Positions 24,968-32,893 of a stretch of 64,000 nucleotides of DNA are shown here, piece by piece; positions within the stretch are counted from its first letter, which is position 1; the number at the start of each line of letters is the position of its first letter. The DNA comes from Streptomyces sp. 135 (lineage in GTDB: Bacteria > Actinomycetota > Actinomycetes > Streptomycetales > Streptomycetaceae). A program made the position numbers and the translations under genes. Location: assembly GCF_020026305.1 (NCBI RefSeq), contig NZ_CP075691.1, forward strand, positions 4,588,001 through 4,652,000, in the 5' to 3' direction. A model generated the notes under the pieces. That model did not search any database and was not told where the DNA came from. It saw only the letters and a list, made by a program, of their open reading frames with translations.

Positions 24968-25274
24968 GGGTGCCCAGCATGGCGGCGGCCCGCTGGACCG
25001 GGCTGAGCACGGCCGAGGGCGCGGCCACGGGGGCGGGAGCGGGACCCGTACGGCAGGTGAAGCCGAGCTGGGCCATGGACCTGAGGACCTCGCCCGCGCT
25101 GAAGTCACGGCGGTCCTGGCGGGTGATGACCTCGCCGACCTGCTTGACGGGGTAGTGGCGCCGCCCGATGATCACGGACTGCCCGGTGACGGGTTCGGGC
25201 TTGACGCCCTTCATCGTTTCGAGCACGCCGCTCTTGGTCAGGTCGAACGGGAAGCGAGCGATGACACAGCGCAT
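24945..25274 (-). CDS. Conserved Streptomyces protein of the cold-shock/helicase locus
   Basis: This 109-residue protein begins MRCVIARFPFDLTKSGVLE and contains VKQVGEVITRQDRRDFSAGE. I recognise this as a conserved Streptomyces family usually found near a DEAD-box helicase and cold-shock gene. It has no membrane segment. The start at ATG 25274 matches the conserved N-terminus. An ATG at 25379, which overlaps the upstream stop as ATGA, would add 35 low-complexity residues. The C-terminal 40 residues are Ala/Pro-rich, and the stop lies inside an 8-nt repeat array. Function is unknown; RNA metabolism in the cold is plausible from context. Confidence 0.75.
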   Translation of the reverse strand: MRCVIARFPFDLTKSGVLETMKGVKPEPVTGQSVIIGRRHYPVKQVGEVITRQDRRDFSAGEVLRSMAQLGFTCRTGPAPAPVAAPSAVLSPVQRAAAMLGTPPDRLTA

Positions 25275-25375
25275 GAGACCTCGCAGGGAGAAGGGGCGAC
25301 CGGGGTGAGCCGACCGCGGTGAGCTGATTCGGCGGCCGGCGCCGGCACCGGGTACGGCCCCGGCACCAGCGCTGG

Positions 25376-25681
25376 TCATGGTGTCGGCGGCGAGGTGACG
25401 TGCCCGCTGCCGTCGATGATGTCGCGCAGGCGGATCCGGTCCGTGTATCCGGATCCGTCACGAACGGCGGTGAGCGCGGACCGGGTCACCAGATGGGTGC
25501 GCTTGTCGTCGTCGTCGCAGACGACCAGGTGCCTGACGCGGGCGCCGGCCATGACGCACAGGGCGACCTCGACCGTCATGTCGGCCCAGACCCGGGGCCC
25601 GGCCTCCTCCGCGGTGCCGGCCACGGCGGTCCGGACCGCCGTCTGGGGCGGCGTCTGAGCCAGTGCCTGGACCAACGTCAA
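25376..25681 (-). CDS. CBS-domain-like small protein
   Basis: This 101-residue protein contains one CBS-like unit, with VEVALCVMAGARVRHLVVCD and a following THLVTRSALTAVRDGSGYTD segment. The start appears to be TTG at 25681, because GGAGG lies 5 nt upstream on the minus strand and no ATG or GTG fits. CBS domains bind adenosyl nucleotides and usually occur in pairs, so a dimer would be needed here. It lies 78 nt downstream of the DEAD-box helicase gene and upstream of the conserved small protein, so it is probably co-transcribed. Confidence 0.7.
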   Translation of the reverse strand: MTLVQALAQTPPQTAVRTAVAGTAEEAGPRVWADMTVEVALCVMAGARVRHLVVCDDDDKRTHLVTRSALTAVRDGSGYTDRIRLRDIIDGSGHVTSPPTP

Positions 25682-25759
25682 AGGTGCCTCCTGCGCAGGG
25701 GTGGGTCAGCGGACCAGCGGTGCAGCGGATGAGCGGTTCAGTTTGCGGTCACCACGGCT

Positions 25760-27250
25760 CTAGGCCGCCGCGTCGACAACGGTCTGCCGCGGTACGGACG
25801 ACGCACGCCGCGTCGCGGAAGCGGGGCGGCGACGGCCGCGTGACGTGCCGCCGCGCTTGGGGCGTTCGGTCACCGGCGCGGTGATGACCACCGGGACTCC
25901 GGAGGGCGCCTGGGCGCCGGTGATCCGGGTGAGCGCCTCCTCGCCGGAGCGGACCTGCGTGACCTGCGGGCTGATCCCGGCATCCGCCATGAGACGGACC
26001 ATGCCGCGGCGCTGGTTGGGGGTCACCAGCGTGACGACGCTGCCGGACTCACCGGCGCGCGCGGTACGACCGCCGCGGTGCAGGTAGTCCTTGTGGTCGG
26101 TCGGCGGGTCGACGTTGACGACGAGGTCGAGGTTGTCGACGTGGATGCCGCGGGCGGCGACGTTCGTGGCGACGAGCACGGTGACGTGGCCGGACTTGAA
26201 CTGCGTCAGGGTGCGGTTGCGCTGGGGCTGCGACTTCCCGCCGTGCAGCGCGGCGGCCCGTACGCCGCTGTTGAGCAGGTCCTGCGTCAACCGGTCGACG
26301 GCGTGCTTGGTGTCCAGGAACATGATCACGCGCCCGTCGCGGGCGGCGATCTCCGTGGTGGCCGTGTGCTTGTCGGCGCCCTGGACGTGCAGGACGTGGT
26401 GCTCCATCGTCGTGACCGCGCCGGCCGAGGGGTCGACGGAGTGGACGACGGGGTCCGTCAGGTAACGGCGCACCAGCAGGTCGACGTTGCGGTCCAGGGT
26501 GGCGGAGAAGAGCATCCGCTGGCCCTCGGGACGTACCTGGTCGAGGAGCGCGGTGACCTGCGGCATGAACCCCATGTCCGCCATCTGGTCGGCCTCGTCC
26601 AGCACGGTGATGCCCACCTGGTTCAGGCGGCAGTCGCCACGGTCGATGAGGTCCTTGAGCCGGCCGGGCGTCGCGACGACGACCTCGGCCCCGCCCCGCA
26701 GCGCGTTGGCCTGCCTGCCGATCGACATCCCGCCCACGACCGTGGTCAGCCGAAGACGTACGGAACGGGCGTACGGGGTGAGCGCGTCGGTCACCTGCTG
26801 CGCGAGCTCGCGGGTGGGTACGAGGATCAGCCCCAGCGGCTGACGGGGCTCGGCACGCTGCCCGGCCGTACGGGAGAGCAGGGCGAGGCCGAAGGCGAGC
26901 GTCTTGCCGGAGCCGGTGCGCCCGCGGCCGAGGACGTCACGGCCCGCGAGGGAGTTCGGCAGTGTCGCTCCCTGGATCGGGAAGGGGACGGCCACGCCCT
27001 GCCTGCCGAGCTCGGCCAGCAGCGGTGCCGGCATGCCGAGGTCGGCGAAGGCCTCCACGGCGGGCAGGGCCGGGGTGACGGTCTTGGGGAGAGCGAACTC
27101 ACCCTGCGGGGCGGCGGGCCGACGGCCGTAACCGCCGGAGCTTCCGGAGCGGCGCGGGGCCGACGAGCCGAAGCGGCTGTTGCCCTTTCCGGCGTCGGCG
27201 CCGCCGTTGCGGTTGCGGGGGAAACGGTCGTTCGTACGCGTGCGGTTCAT
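25760..27250 (-). CDS. DEAD-box RNA helicase
   Basis: This 496-residue helicase has all core motifs: Q-motif FPIQGATLP, motif I GRTGSGKT, Ia PTRELAQQ, II DEAD, III SAT, IV-VI including LVATNVAARGIHVD and HRGGRTARAGESG. Both termini are basic, Arg/Gly/Ser-rich extensions suited to RNA binding. ATG at 27250 has AGGAAGG 7 nt upstream. It unwinds structured RNA and is probably cold-induced, since it lies downstream of a CspA-type gene. A terminator separates it from that gene, so it needs its own promoter in 27251-27510, giving a long leader. Confidence 0.93.
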   Translation of the reverse strand: MNRTRTNDRFPRNRNGGADAGKGNSRFGSSAPRRSGSSGGYGRRPAAPQGEFALPKTVTPALPAVEAFADLGMPAPLLAELGRQGVAVPFPIQGATLPNSLAGRDVLGRGRTGSGKTLAFGLALLSRTAGQRAEPRQPLGLILVPTRELAQQVTDALTPYARSVRLRLTTVVGGMSIGRQANALRGGAEVVVATPGRLKDLIDRGDCRLNQVGITVLDEADQMADMGFMPQVTALLDQVRPEGQRMLFSATLDRNVDLLVRRYLTDPVVHSVDPSAGAVTTMEHHVLHVQGADKHTATTEIAARDGRVIMFLDTKHAVDRLTQDLLNSGVRAAALHGGKSQPQRNRTLTQFKSGHVTVLVATNVAARGIHVDNLDLVVNVDPPTDHKDYLHRGGRTARAGESGSVVTLVTPNQRRGMVRLMADAGISPQVTQVRSGEEALTRITGAQAPSGVPVVITAPVTERPKRGGTSRGRRRPASATRRASSVPRQTVVDAAA

Positions 27251-27340
27251 GCGGGAACCTTCCTCGATGCGGCGCATATCAAGGAATTCCCGCAGCGATG
27301 AGCAGCGCAGAGAATTACAAGAATGGACCGATGATAAAAA

Positions 27341-27376
27341 CGAAAGCGGAAACGAGAGTGAAAGCGAAGGCGAGAG
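27341..27376 (-). repeat. Hexamer-periodic purine/pyrimidine tract in helicase leader
   Basis: Six consecutive hexamers of the form (c/t)GA(a/g)AG or close variants run from 27341 to 27376. On the minus strand this is a CU-rich stretch about 90-125 nt upstream of the DEAD-box start codon, in the probable 5' leader. It is likely unstructured. Confidence 0.6.
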
Positions 27377-27510
27377 TGGAGCGGCAGCGAATCCGGCCGG
27401 TCGAATAATCCATACGGATGCCGGCGGCGCTGAGGCGATGTGACGCGACAGGGGCGTTGAACCCGGAGCGTCCCGCTCACCCGCAGGCGAAAACACTGCG
27501 GAAAATGCAT

Positions 27511-27552
27511 GCAGCTGGGGCCCGCACCCCGAAGGATGCGGGCCCCAGCTGC
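27511..27552 (-). terminator. Strong terminator after the cold-shock gene
   Basis: A perfect 16-bp stem (27511-27526 with 27537-27552), 10-nt loop, beginning 15 nt after the csp stop on the minus strand. Confidence 0.85.
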
Positions 27553-27567
27553 AAGTGCGCGTAAGCG

Positions 27568-27771
27568 TCAGGCGGGAACGATGTTCTCGGCCGTCGGGCC
27601 CTTCTGGCCCTGAGCGATGTCGAAGCTCACCTTCTGGCCTTCGAGCAGCTCACGGAAGCCCTGGGCGGCGATGTTCGAGTAGTGGGCGAACACGTCGGCG
27701 CCGCCACCGTCCTGCTCGATGAAGCCGAAGCCCTTTTCCGCGTTGAACCACTTCACGGTACCAGTAGCCAT
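27568..27771 (-). CDS. Cold-shock protein (CspA family)
   Basis: This 67-residue single OB-fold protein starts MATGTVKWFNAEKGFGFIEQ, with RNP1 (KGFGFI) and RNP2 (DVFAHY) nucleic-acid-binding motifs intact. It binds single-stranded RNA and DNA and acts as an RNA chaperone. The AAAGGAG ribosome binding site lies 7 nt from ATG 27771. The leader is long and contains a stem-loop at 27868-27903. The gene is ended by a strong terminator. Confidence 0.95.
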   Translation of the reverse strand: MATGTVKWFNAEKGFGFIEQDGGGADVFAHYSNIAAQGFRELLEGQKVSFDIAQGQKGPTAENIVPA

Positions 27772-27867
27772 GTCAAATCTCCTTTGGGGCAGTACATCGG
27801 GATCCACACTGTGCGGAAACCGTGTCGCCGCGATGATTACCCCGCCCGGAAATGACCGGTAATACAA

Positions 27868-27903
27868 AAGCGCTCCGGACGCAGTATGCGACCAGGAGCA
27901 CTT
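27868..27903 (-). promoter_or_regulatory. Stem-loop upstream of the cold-shock gene
   Basis: On the minus strand AAGTGCTCC pairs with GGAGCGCTT (one G-U), enclosing a second TCGCA/TGCG stem. It ends about 96 nt before the csp ATG and could form in the leader as a temperature-dependent structure, or lie in the promoter. Confidence 0.35.
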
Positions 27904-28136
27904 GAAGTTTCGGGAACCACAACTGCAACTGAAACGACAGTAGCACGTCATGGCGGGCGGCGTGCGCGGAATAATTCCACGCTGCCCGTTACGCCAAAAA
28001 CCCTTCCCGCGAGGCTCATTAAACTCTCCCTTCGCCGACGCAGACATTGACGTACCGGAGTGCGATGTTTCGGAAGAGCGGCGGCCGAGGCCGCCCCATG
28101 CGCATCGCGACGCCTCCGCCCCGGGGGGCTTCACAG

Positions 28137-28153
28137 ATACCCCCCGGGGGTAT
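28137..28153. promoter_or_regulatory. CsoR-type copper-responsive operator
   Basis: The palindrome ATACCCCC-C-GGGGGTAT matches the known CsoR operator pattern. It sits between a TTCACA -35-like hexamer (28130-28135) and a TATATG -10-like hexamer (28151-28156), so repressor binding would block the promoter of the His-rich protein operon. Confidence 0.75.
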
Positions 28154-28216
28154 ATGTTTCTGACGTCGCCCCGACCGGACGACCCAGAAACCGCCCCACG
28201 CCCAGGGAGAGAAGCC

Positions 28217-29092
28217 ATGCGGAACCACTCCGGCCACGCCCAGACGGACCACGGCGCTCACAGCAGTCACGGCGGCCATGGGGGCCACAGCGGTCACGGC
28301 GCTGGAGCTCAACCCGGCGGCCTGTCGGTCTCCCAGAACGGCTACACCCTCGAACTCCCCTCGACGATCCTCACCGCCGGTGTGCAACCGGTCAGCTTCA
28401 AGGTGACCGGCCCCGACGGGCAGGCGGTGACCGAGTTCGTGGCCGAACACGAGAAGGAACTGCACTTCATAGCCGTCCGACGGGACACCGCCGGGTTCCA
28501 GCACGTGCACCCGGTGAGGGACGACAAGGGCACCTGGCACACCGAACTGGCCCTGGAACCGGGGGACTGGAGACTCTTCGCCGACATCCACCCGGCCGCC
28601 CACGACGGGACCATGACGCTGGGGATCGACGTCGCGGTCGCCGGACCGTACGACCCGCGACCGCTCCCCGAGCCCACGGGCAACGCCCGGATCGGCGAGT
28701 ACACCGTCGCGCTCGACGGCGAACTCGTGCCCGGCGAGGCGAGCGAACTGACCCTCACCGTCAGCCGGAACGGCAGCCCCGTCACCGACTTGCAGCCCTA
28801 CCTGGCCGCGTACGGACACCTGGTGGCGCTGCGGGTCGGCGACCTGGGCTACCTCCACGTCCACCCGGAGGGCGAACCGGGCGACGGGATCACCGCGCCG
28901 GGTCCCGAGATCGCCTTCATGGCGGTCGCACCCACCGCGGGCACCTACCGCCTCTTCCTGGACTTCCAGCACGAAGGCGTCGTACGGACCGCCGAGTTCA
29001 CGGTGCGGACCGCCGCGCCCACGCCCCGCCCGCACGCCACCCCCGACCACAGCACCCACCACCAGCACGGCACCCACGCACACCACCACTGA
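28217..29092 (+). CDS. His-rich metal-binding protein under CsoR-type control
   Basis: This 291-residue protein has a His/Gly-rich N-terminus (residues 2-32, MRNHSGHAQTDHGAHSSHGG and beyond), two beta-rich domains (about 40-140 and 150-265), and a His-rich C-terminus (HHQHGTHAHHH). Internal HVHPV and HVHP motifs may add metal ligands. No signal peptide is apparent because the His tract begins at residue 4. The ATG at 28217 follows GGGAGAG. With a CsoR operator upstream, it probably binds or buffers copper; the exact role is inference. It heads a three-gene run with the AhpD-like and MFS genes. Confidence 0.8.
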   Translation: MRNHSGHAQTDHGAHSSHGGHGGHSGHGAGAQPGGLSVSQNGYTLELPSTILTAGVQPVSFKVTGPDGQAVTEFVAEHEKELHFIAVRRDTAGFQHVHPVRDDKGTWHTELALEPGDWRLFADIHPAAHDGTMTLGIDVAVAGPYDPRPLPEPTGNARIGEYTVALDGELVPGEASELTLTVSRNGSPVTDLQPYLAAYGHLVALRVGDLGYLHVHPEGEPGDGITAPGPEIAFMAVAPTAGTYRLFLDFQHEGVVRTAEFTVRTAAPTPRPHATPDHSTHHQHGTHAHHH

Positions 29093-29129
29093 CCGCGAAC
29101 GCCCCACCGCACGACCGCGCACATCCCCG

Positions 29130-29165
29130 TACCGGATCCCGTACCGGATGCCATACCGGAAGGAG
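29130..29165. repeat. Three 12-nt tandem units before the AhpD-like gene
   Basis: Units beginning TACCGGA occur at 29130, 29142 and 29154 with slight divergence. The last unit overlaps the ribosome binding site of the next gene. Confidence 0.7.
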
Positions 29166-29169
29166 CGTC

Positions 29170-29709
29170 ATGCCCCGCCTGGCCCCCCTCACCCCCGACA
29201 CGGCGGTCGGCACCTCGCGCGACCTCCTCGCCGACCTGGTCGCCCGCCATGGCCAGATCGGCGACATGGTCTCGACGATGGCGCACTCGCCGGCCGTACT
29301 GGGCGGCTACCTCCAGCTCAGCCGAGCCATGGGGCGAGCCAGACTCGACCGCAGGATCAGCGAACGGATCTCGATCGCCGTCCAAGCCGTCCAGGGCTGC
29401 GGACTCTGCCTCGACGCGCACGTCAGCGCCGCCCGCGCCCTGGGCGTGGACGAGGAGGAGATCGAGCGGGCCCACGAGGGCACCTCGGCCGACCCCGCGA
29501 TCGCGGCGATCATCACCCTCGCCCTCCGGATCTACCGCGAGCCGACGTCGATCACCGACGACCAGGTCGGCGCGGTGCGCGAGCACGGCTACAGCGACCG
29601 CGCGATAGCCGACGTCGTCGGCGTCGTCGCCCTCAACATCCTCACCGGCGCCTTCAACCTGCTGGCCGGCCTCACCCCTGGGAGGGAGGGGAGCGAGACC
29701 GGTGCGTAG
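29170..29709 (+). CDS. Carboxymuconolactone decarboxylase/AhpD-like protein
   Basis: This 179-residue helical protein has the AhpD active-site motif CGLCLDAH (C77, C80, H84) in VQAVQGCGLCLDAHVSAARA. AhpD-type proteins are peroxidase reductants or peroxidases. The ATG at 29170 has AAGGAG 5 nt upstream. In this copper-linked operon it may protect against peroxide produced by redox-active metal, which is inference from context. Confidence 0.88.
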   Translation: MPRLAPLTPDTAVGTSRDLLADLVARHGQIGDMVSTMAHSPAVLGGYLQLSRAMGRARLDRRISERISIAVQAVQGCGLCLDAHVSAARALGVDEEEIERAHEGTSADPAIAAIITLALRIYREPTSITDDQVGAVREHGYSDRAIADVVGVVALNILTGAFNLLAGLTPGREGSETGA

Positions 29710-29814
29710 CGAAGACATCCCCGCGTGCACACGCCCCGCCTGCACACGCGGGGCACGGCCTCCACCCCGGGACCGTGCCCCGCCGCATGGATACGGATAC
29801 GGAAGGAACCCGCC

Positions 29815-31089
29815 ATGCGCCTGTTCGCCATCCGCGACTACCGCCACCTCTTCAGCGCCCAGGTCATCGCCCTGTTCGGAACGGGTTTGACCACCGTGGC
29901 CCTCGGACTGCTCGCCTACGACCTCGCCGGACCGCGCGCCGGGACGGTCCTCGGCACCGCCCTGACGATCAAGATGGTCATGTACGTACTCATAGCCCCG
30001 CTGGCTGCGGCGTACGTCGACCGGCTTCCCCGCAGAACCTTCCTGTTCGTGCTCGACGCGGTCCGCGGCGTGGTGGTCCTCGCCCTGCCGCTGGTCACCG
30101 AAATCTGGCACATCTACATCCTGATCGGCCTGCTCCAGGCCGCCTCCGCGGCGTTCACCCCGACGTTCCAGGCCGTCATCCCCGACATCGTCACCGACGA
30201 GTCCGCCTACACGCGGGCGCTGTCCGCGTCCCAGATCGCTTCCACCATGGAGAGCCTGCTCAGCCCCGTGCTGGCAGCCGTCGCCCTGACCTTCCTGAGC
30301 TTCGACCGGCTCTTCCTCGGCACCTCCGCCGGATTCCTCGTCTCCGCCCTGCTGGTCCTGTCGACACGTATCCCGGACGCCCGCCCCAGTGCCCGCACCG
30401 GCGCCTGGGACCGCGCGGCATCGGGCATCAGGACCTTCCTCAGGACCCCACGGCTGCGCGGCATCATGGCGCTCAACCTCGTGGTCGCGGCGGCGGGCTC
30501 GATCGTCGTCGTCAACACCGTCAACTACGTCCGTGACGAACTCGGCGGCTCGCAGACACACGTCGCCTGGATGCTCGCCGCCTCCGGCACGGGAACCCTC
30601 CTGGCCGCTCTCGTACTGCCCCGGGTCCTCGACCGGCTGGCCGCCCGCACCGTCATGATGACCGGCGCCGGAGTCCTCGTCGCCGCCACGACCACCGCGG
30701 CGACGCTCACCGTGGCGGGCCTCGCCACATGGACCGGTACGGCGATCATCTGGGCCGGCATCGGCATCGGCATGGCACTGATCATCACGCCGACCGGCAA
30801 GGTCCTGCGTGCCTCCGCCGGACGGAACGCGATCCCCGAGGCGTTCGCGGCCCAGTTCTCCCTCTCGCACCTGGCCTGGCTGATCACCTACCCCATAGCG
30901 GGCTGGCTCGGCACGACCGCCGGCTTCACCCTCACCTGGTCCGTCCTCGCGGCCCTCGCCGGGGCGGGAACGATCGGCGCCCTCCTCCTGTGGCCACACC
31001 ACGACGGACGACGACCCCAAACCAGCGCAACAACACTCACCCACCTCACCCCGAGCAAGGCCCACCCCACCCTGACCAAGGCCGCGTGA
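29815..31089 (+). CDS. MFS transporter
   Basis: This 424-residue protein has about 12 TM helices and typical MFS features: the N-terminal FAIRDYRHLFSAQVIALFG, the cytoplasmic loop 2-3 motif YVDRLPRRTF, and a central cytoplasmic loop near residue 190-210. This resembles the enterobactin-exporter/drug-efflux MFS subgroup. ATG 29815 has GGAAGGA 7 nt upstream. The substrate is not predictable. Its place behind a copper-type operator suggests export of a metal chelate or a stress metabolite. Confidence 0.85.
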   Translation: MRLFAIRDYRHLFSAQVIALFGTGLTTVALGLLAYDLAGPRAGTVLGTALTIKMVMYVLIAPLAAAYVDRLPRRTFLFVLDAVRGVVVLALPLVTEIWHIYILIGLLQAASAAFTPTFQAVIPDIVTDESAYTRALSASQIASTMESLLSPVLAAVALTFLSFDRLFLGTSAGFLVSALLVLSTRIPDARPSARTGAWDRAASGIRTFLRTPRLRGIMALNLVVAAAGSIVVVNTVNYVRDELGGSQTHVAWMLAASGTGTLLAALVLPRVLDRLAARTVMMTGAGVLVAATTTAATLTVAGLATWTGTAIIWAGIGIGMALIITPTGKVLRASAGRNAIPEAFAAQFSLSHLAWLITYPIAGWLGTTAGFTLTWSVLAALAGAGTIGALLLWPHHDGRRPQTSATTLTHLTPSKAHPTLTKAA

Positions 31090-31143
31090 ACAGCCGCACA
31101 CGGCCTCGGACACTCGGTGGGTTACCTCGCCGGCAGGTTGCCT

Positions 31144-31410
31144 CTACTGCCCGGGGGTGTCTTGGTCGGTGCGGTTTGAAGGCTCATCCTCATCTCGCCC
31201 TCGACGACGCTCCGCAGTTTCGCGCACCGCCTGGACAGCGCGGTGCCACGAGTTGAGGACGTCAGGTAGTTGATCCAGCATGCCTTTGATGGTGATCAGC
31301 GTCGCGGTGATCACACTGGAGATCGTCAGGATGACGAGGATCAAGCTGTCGCCCAAGGCTCCGGCCTCTCTGAGAGCGGTCGGAGCTCCCAGCGGGAGCA
31401 GCCCGACCAT
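31144..31410 (-). CDS. Small single-TM protein, unknown
   Basis: From ATG 31410 an 88-residue protein is read, with one TM helix (SLILVILTISSVITATLITI, residues about 23-42) and a charged C-terminal tail rich in Arg/Asp/Glu. A TTG at 31446 would add 12 residues. Neither start has a good ribosome binding site, and codon bias is weaker than for neighbouring genes. The family is not recognised. It may be a remnant of a mobile element. Confidence 0.45.
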   Translation of the reverse strand: MVGLLPLGAPTALREAGALGDSLILVILTISSVITATLITIKGMLDQLPDVLNSWHRAVQAVRETAERRRGRDEDEPSNRTDQDTPGQ

Positions 31411-31446
31411 TTCTGGGATGGTCGAACTGGCTTCCCGCCGGCACAA

Positions 31447-31877
31447 GATGCAGTTCGGGGCTACGGCCCCACGTCGGGTACTGCGGTTACTGCTGAGGGG
31501 TGGCTCTCAAAGAGCCGGCAGGGCCCAACAGGGAGTGGTGCCGGCCACTGCTCCTGCAGGCGTCTGCTCTTCCTGGCACCCCAGCGCGAAGCCGGGCCGC
31601 CCAGGGAGCGGACAGGTGCCCCCGGAGGCGCACCTGAGATTGCCGCGAAGCTACCGCAGGTCACTGATGCCTCAACGGCCTTTCGCCGTTTCGGCCCACG
31701 AGCACGAGGTTTGTGGCATCCTCCGGCGTCGTCGAGCGCTCTTTGCCGAGCGTCGGTGGCCCTACGACGGCCCGCCGACGCTCGGGCTGCTCGTCGCCTG
31801 CCCGGGGCCGCCCCTGGCCTTGGCGTCTGCTGACCAACCCGGCGGGCCCCTGCCACGGGTGGTTGCGCACACGAAAG
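31447..31877. other. Gene-poor stretch flanking tRNA-Pro
   Basis: No frame in these 430 nt has a start, ribosome binding site and coding bias together. The composition is mixed and slightly lower in GC. It lies directly downstream of the tRNA-Pro 3' end, a common integration site, so it may be scar sequence left by a mobile element. No integrase or attachment repeat is visible. Confidence 0.45.
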
Positions 31878-31915
31878 AGGTCCCCGACCTACTCACGTGA
31901 GTAGGTCGGGGACCT
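31878..31915 (-). terminator. tRNA-Pro terminator, perfect 19-bp palindrome
   Basis: AGGTCCCCGACCTACTCAC is followed immediately by its exact complement with no spacer. It lies 12 nt beyond the tRNA 3' end. Confidence 0.85.
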
Positions 31916-31927
31916 GTGTTTCAGCTG

Positions 31928-32001
31928 TCGGGGTGGCGGGATTTGAACCCACGACCTCTTCGTCCCGAACGAAGCGCGCTGCCAAGCTGCGCTACACCCC
32001 G
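31928..32001 (-). tRNA. tRNA-Pro (anticodon CGG)
   Basis: A full cloverleaf can be drawn on the minus strand: acceptor CGGGGTG with CACCCCG, a D arm, anticodon stem CTTCG/CGAAG with loop TTCGGGA (anticodon CGG), and a T arm GTGGG-TTCAAAT-CCCGC. The discriminator base is A. The 3' CCA is not encoded, as is usual in Streptomyces. The length is 74 nt including the discriminator. Confidence 0.97.
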
Positions 32002-32051
32002 ATGTCGTTGCTCCACCGCCCCGCATTGCTGCAGGCCCGTGGCGACATCGA

Positions 32052-32804
32052 TTACTTTAGCGGACCGGCGGCCTGAGACGAAATCCGGTTTTCGGGGCCC
32101 CGGGGTTCGGGGCGGACGCGGTCCAGGGTGATGGTCAGGAGAGCCAGGGCGTAGAAGGCCGCGCCGAGGGTGAGCGCGTTGGTCAGGACGCCCGCGTAGC
32201 CGTGGGCGTCGACGTCCAGGAACGGGTACGGATAGCGGGCCGGGGAGGTCGGCGGCATGAGGGCGCCGCGGGTGAGGGCGAAGGTCAGGTAGGTGACGGG
32301 GTAGAGCAGCCAGAGGGCCGCGTGGCGGGGGCGCAGGCCGCCCGGCCTGGTGAGCAGCAGCCAGTCGAGGGCCACCCCGATCGGCGTCACGGTGTGCAGG
32401 AGCTGGTTGGCGTACGAATGCCAGCCGGCCATGGACGCCGCGTCCCCTGCCATGGAGAAGCCGCCGGGGCCGTTCGCCAGGACCAGGTGGTAGACGAGGC
32501 CCGTCGTCGCGATGAACAGGAGCGTGCCGCCGGTCACCCATGGCGGCAGCGGGCGGTGGCCTCGCCAGGCCCGCCGCGCGGAGAGGCCGAGGACCACCGC
32601 CACCAGCAGGTTGCTCTGGACGGTGAAGTAGCTGAGGACGCGGAGCGGGCTGCCGGTGACCAGGTCGATCGTGACTCCGGTCACCGCGGCGAGGGCGATC
32701 AGCGCGCGCAGGGTGGCCACGACGGGACGGCGTACGCGTGGCACGACCGCCTCCGCCGGGACCCCTGAGGCGCTGGATATGCCTGAGGTCGTCGGATCGA
32801 TCAT
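32052..32804 (-). CDS. Pr6Pr-type (FAR-17a/AIG1-like) membrane protein
   Basis: This protein of about 250 residues has six or seven TM helices. It contains YFTVQSNLLVAVVLGLSA, the WHSYANQLLHTVTPIGVALD motif with a conserved His, and YPYPFLDVDAHGY near the C-terminus, which are the marks of this family. Eukaryotic relatives are androgen-induced hydrolases; the bacterial function is unknown. ATG 32804 is chosen. GTG 32813 is in frame and adds three residues. No operon partner is evident. Confidence 0.8.
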   Translation of the reverse strand: MIDPTTSGISSASGVPAEAVVPRVRRPVVATLRALIALAAVTGVTIDLVTGSPLRVLSYFTVQSNLLVAVVLGLSARRAWRGHRPLPPWVTGGTLLFIATTGLVYHLVLANGPGGFSMAGDAASMAGWHSYANQLLHTVTPIGVALDWLLLTRPGGLRPRHAALWLLYPVTYLTFALTRGALMPPTSPARYPYPFLDVDAHGYAGVLTNALTLGAAFYALALLTITLDRVRPEPRGPENRISSQAAGPLK

Positions 32805-32893
32805 GTTCTCCACGGTAGGGCCACCGACGTGAGCAGCGTCGCCGTCACCAGCCGCGGGCTCCAGTCTCGCCACCACCTGACCCCGGCCCAGCC

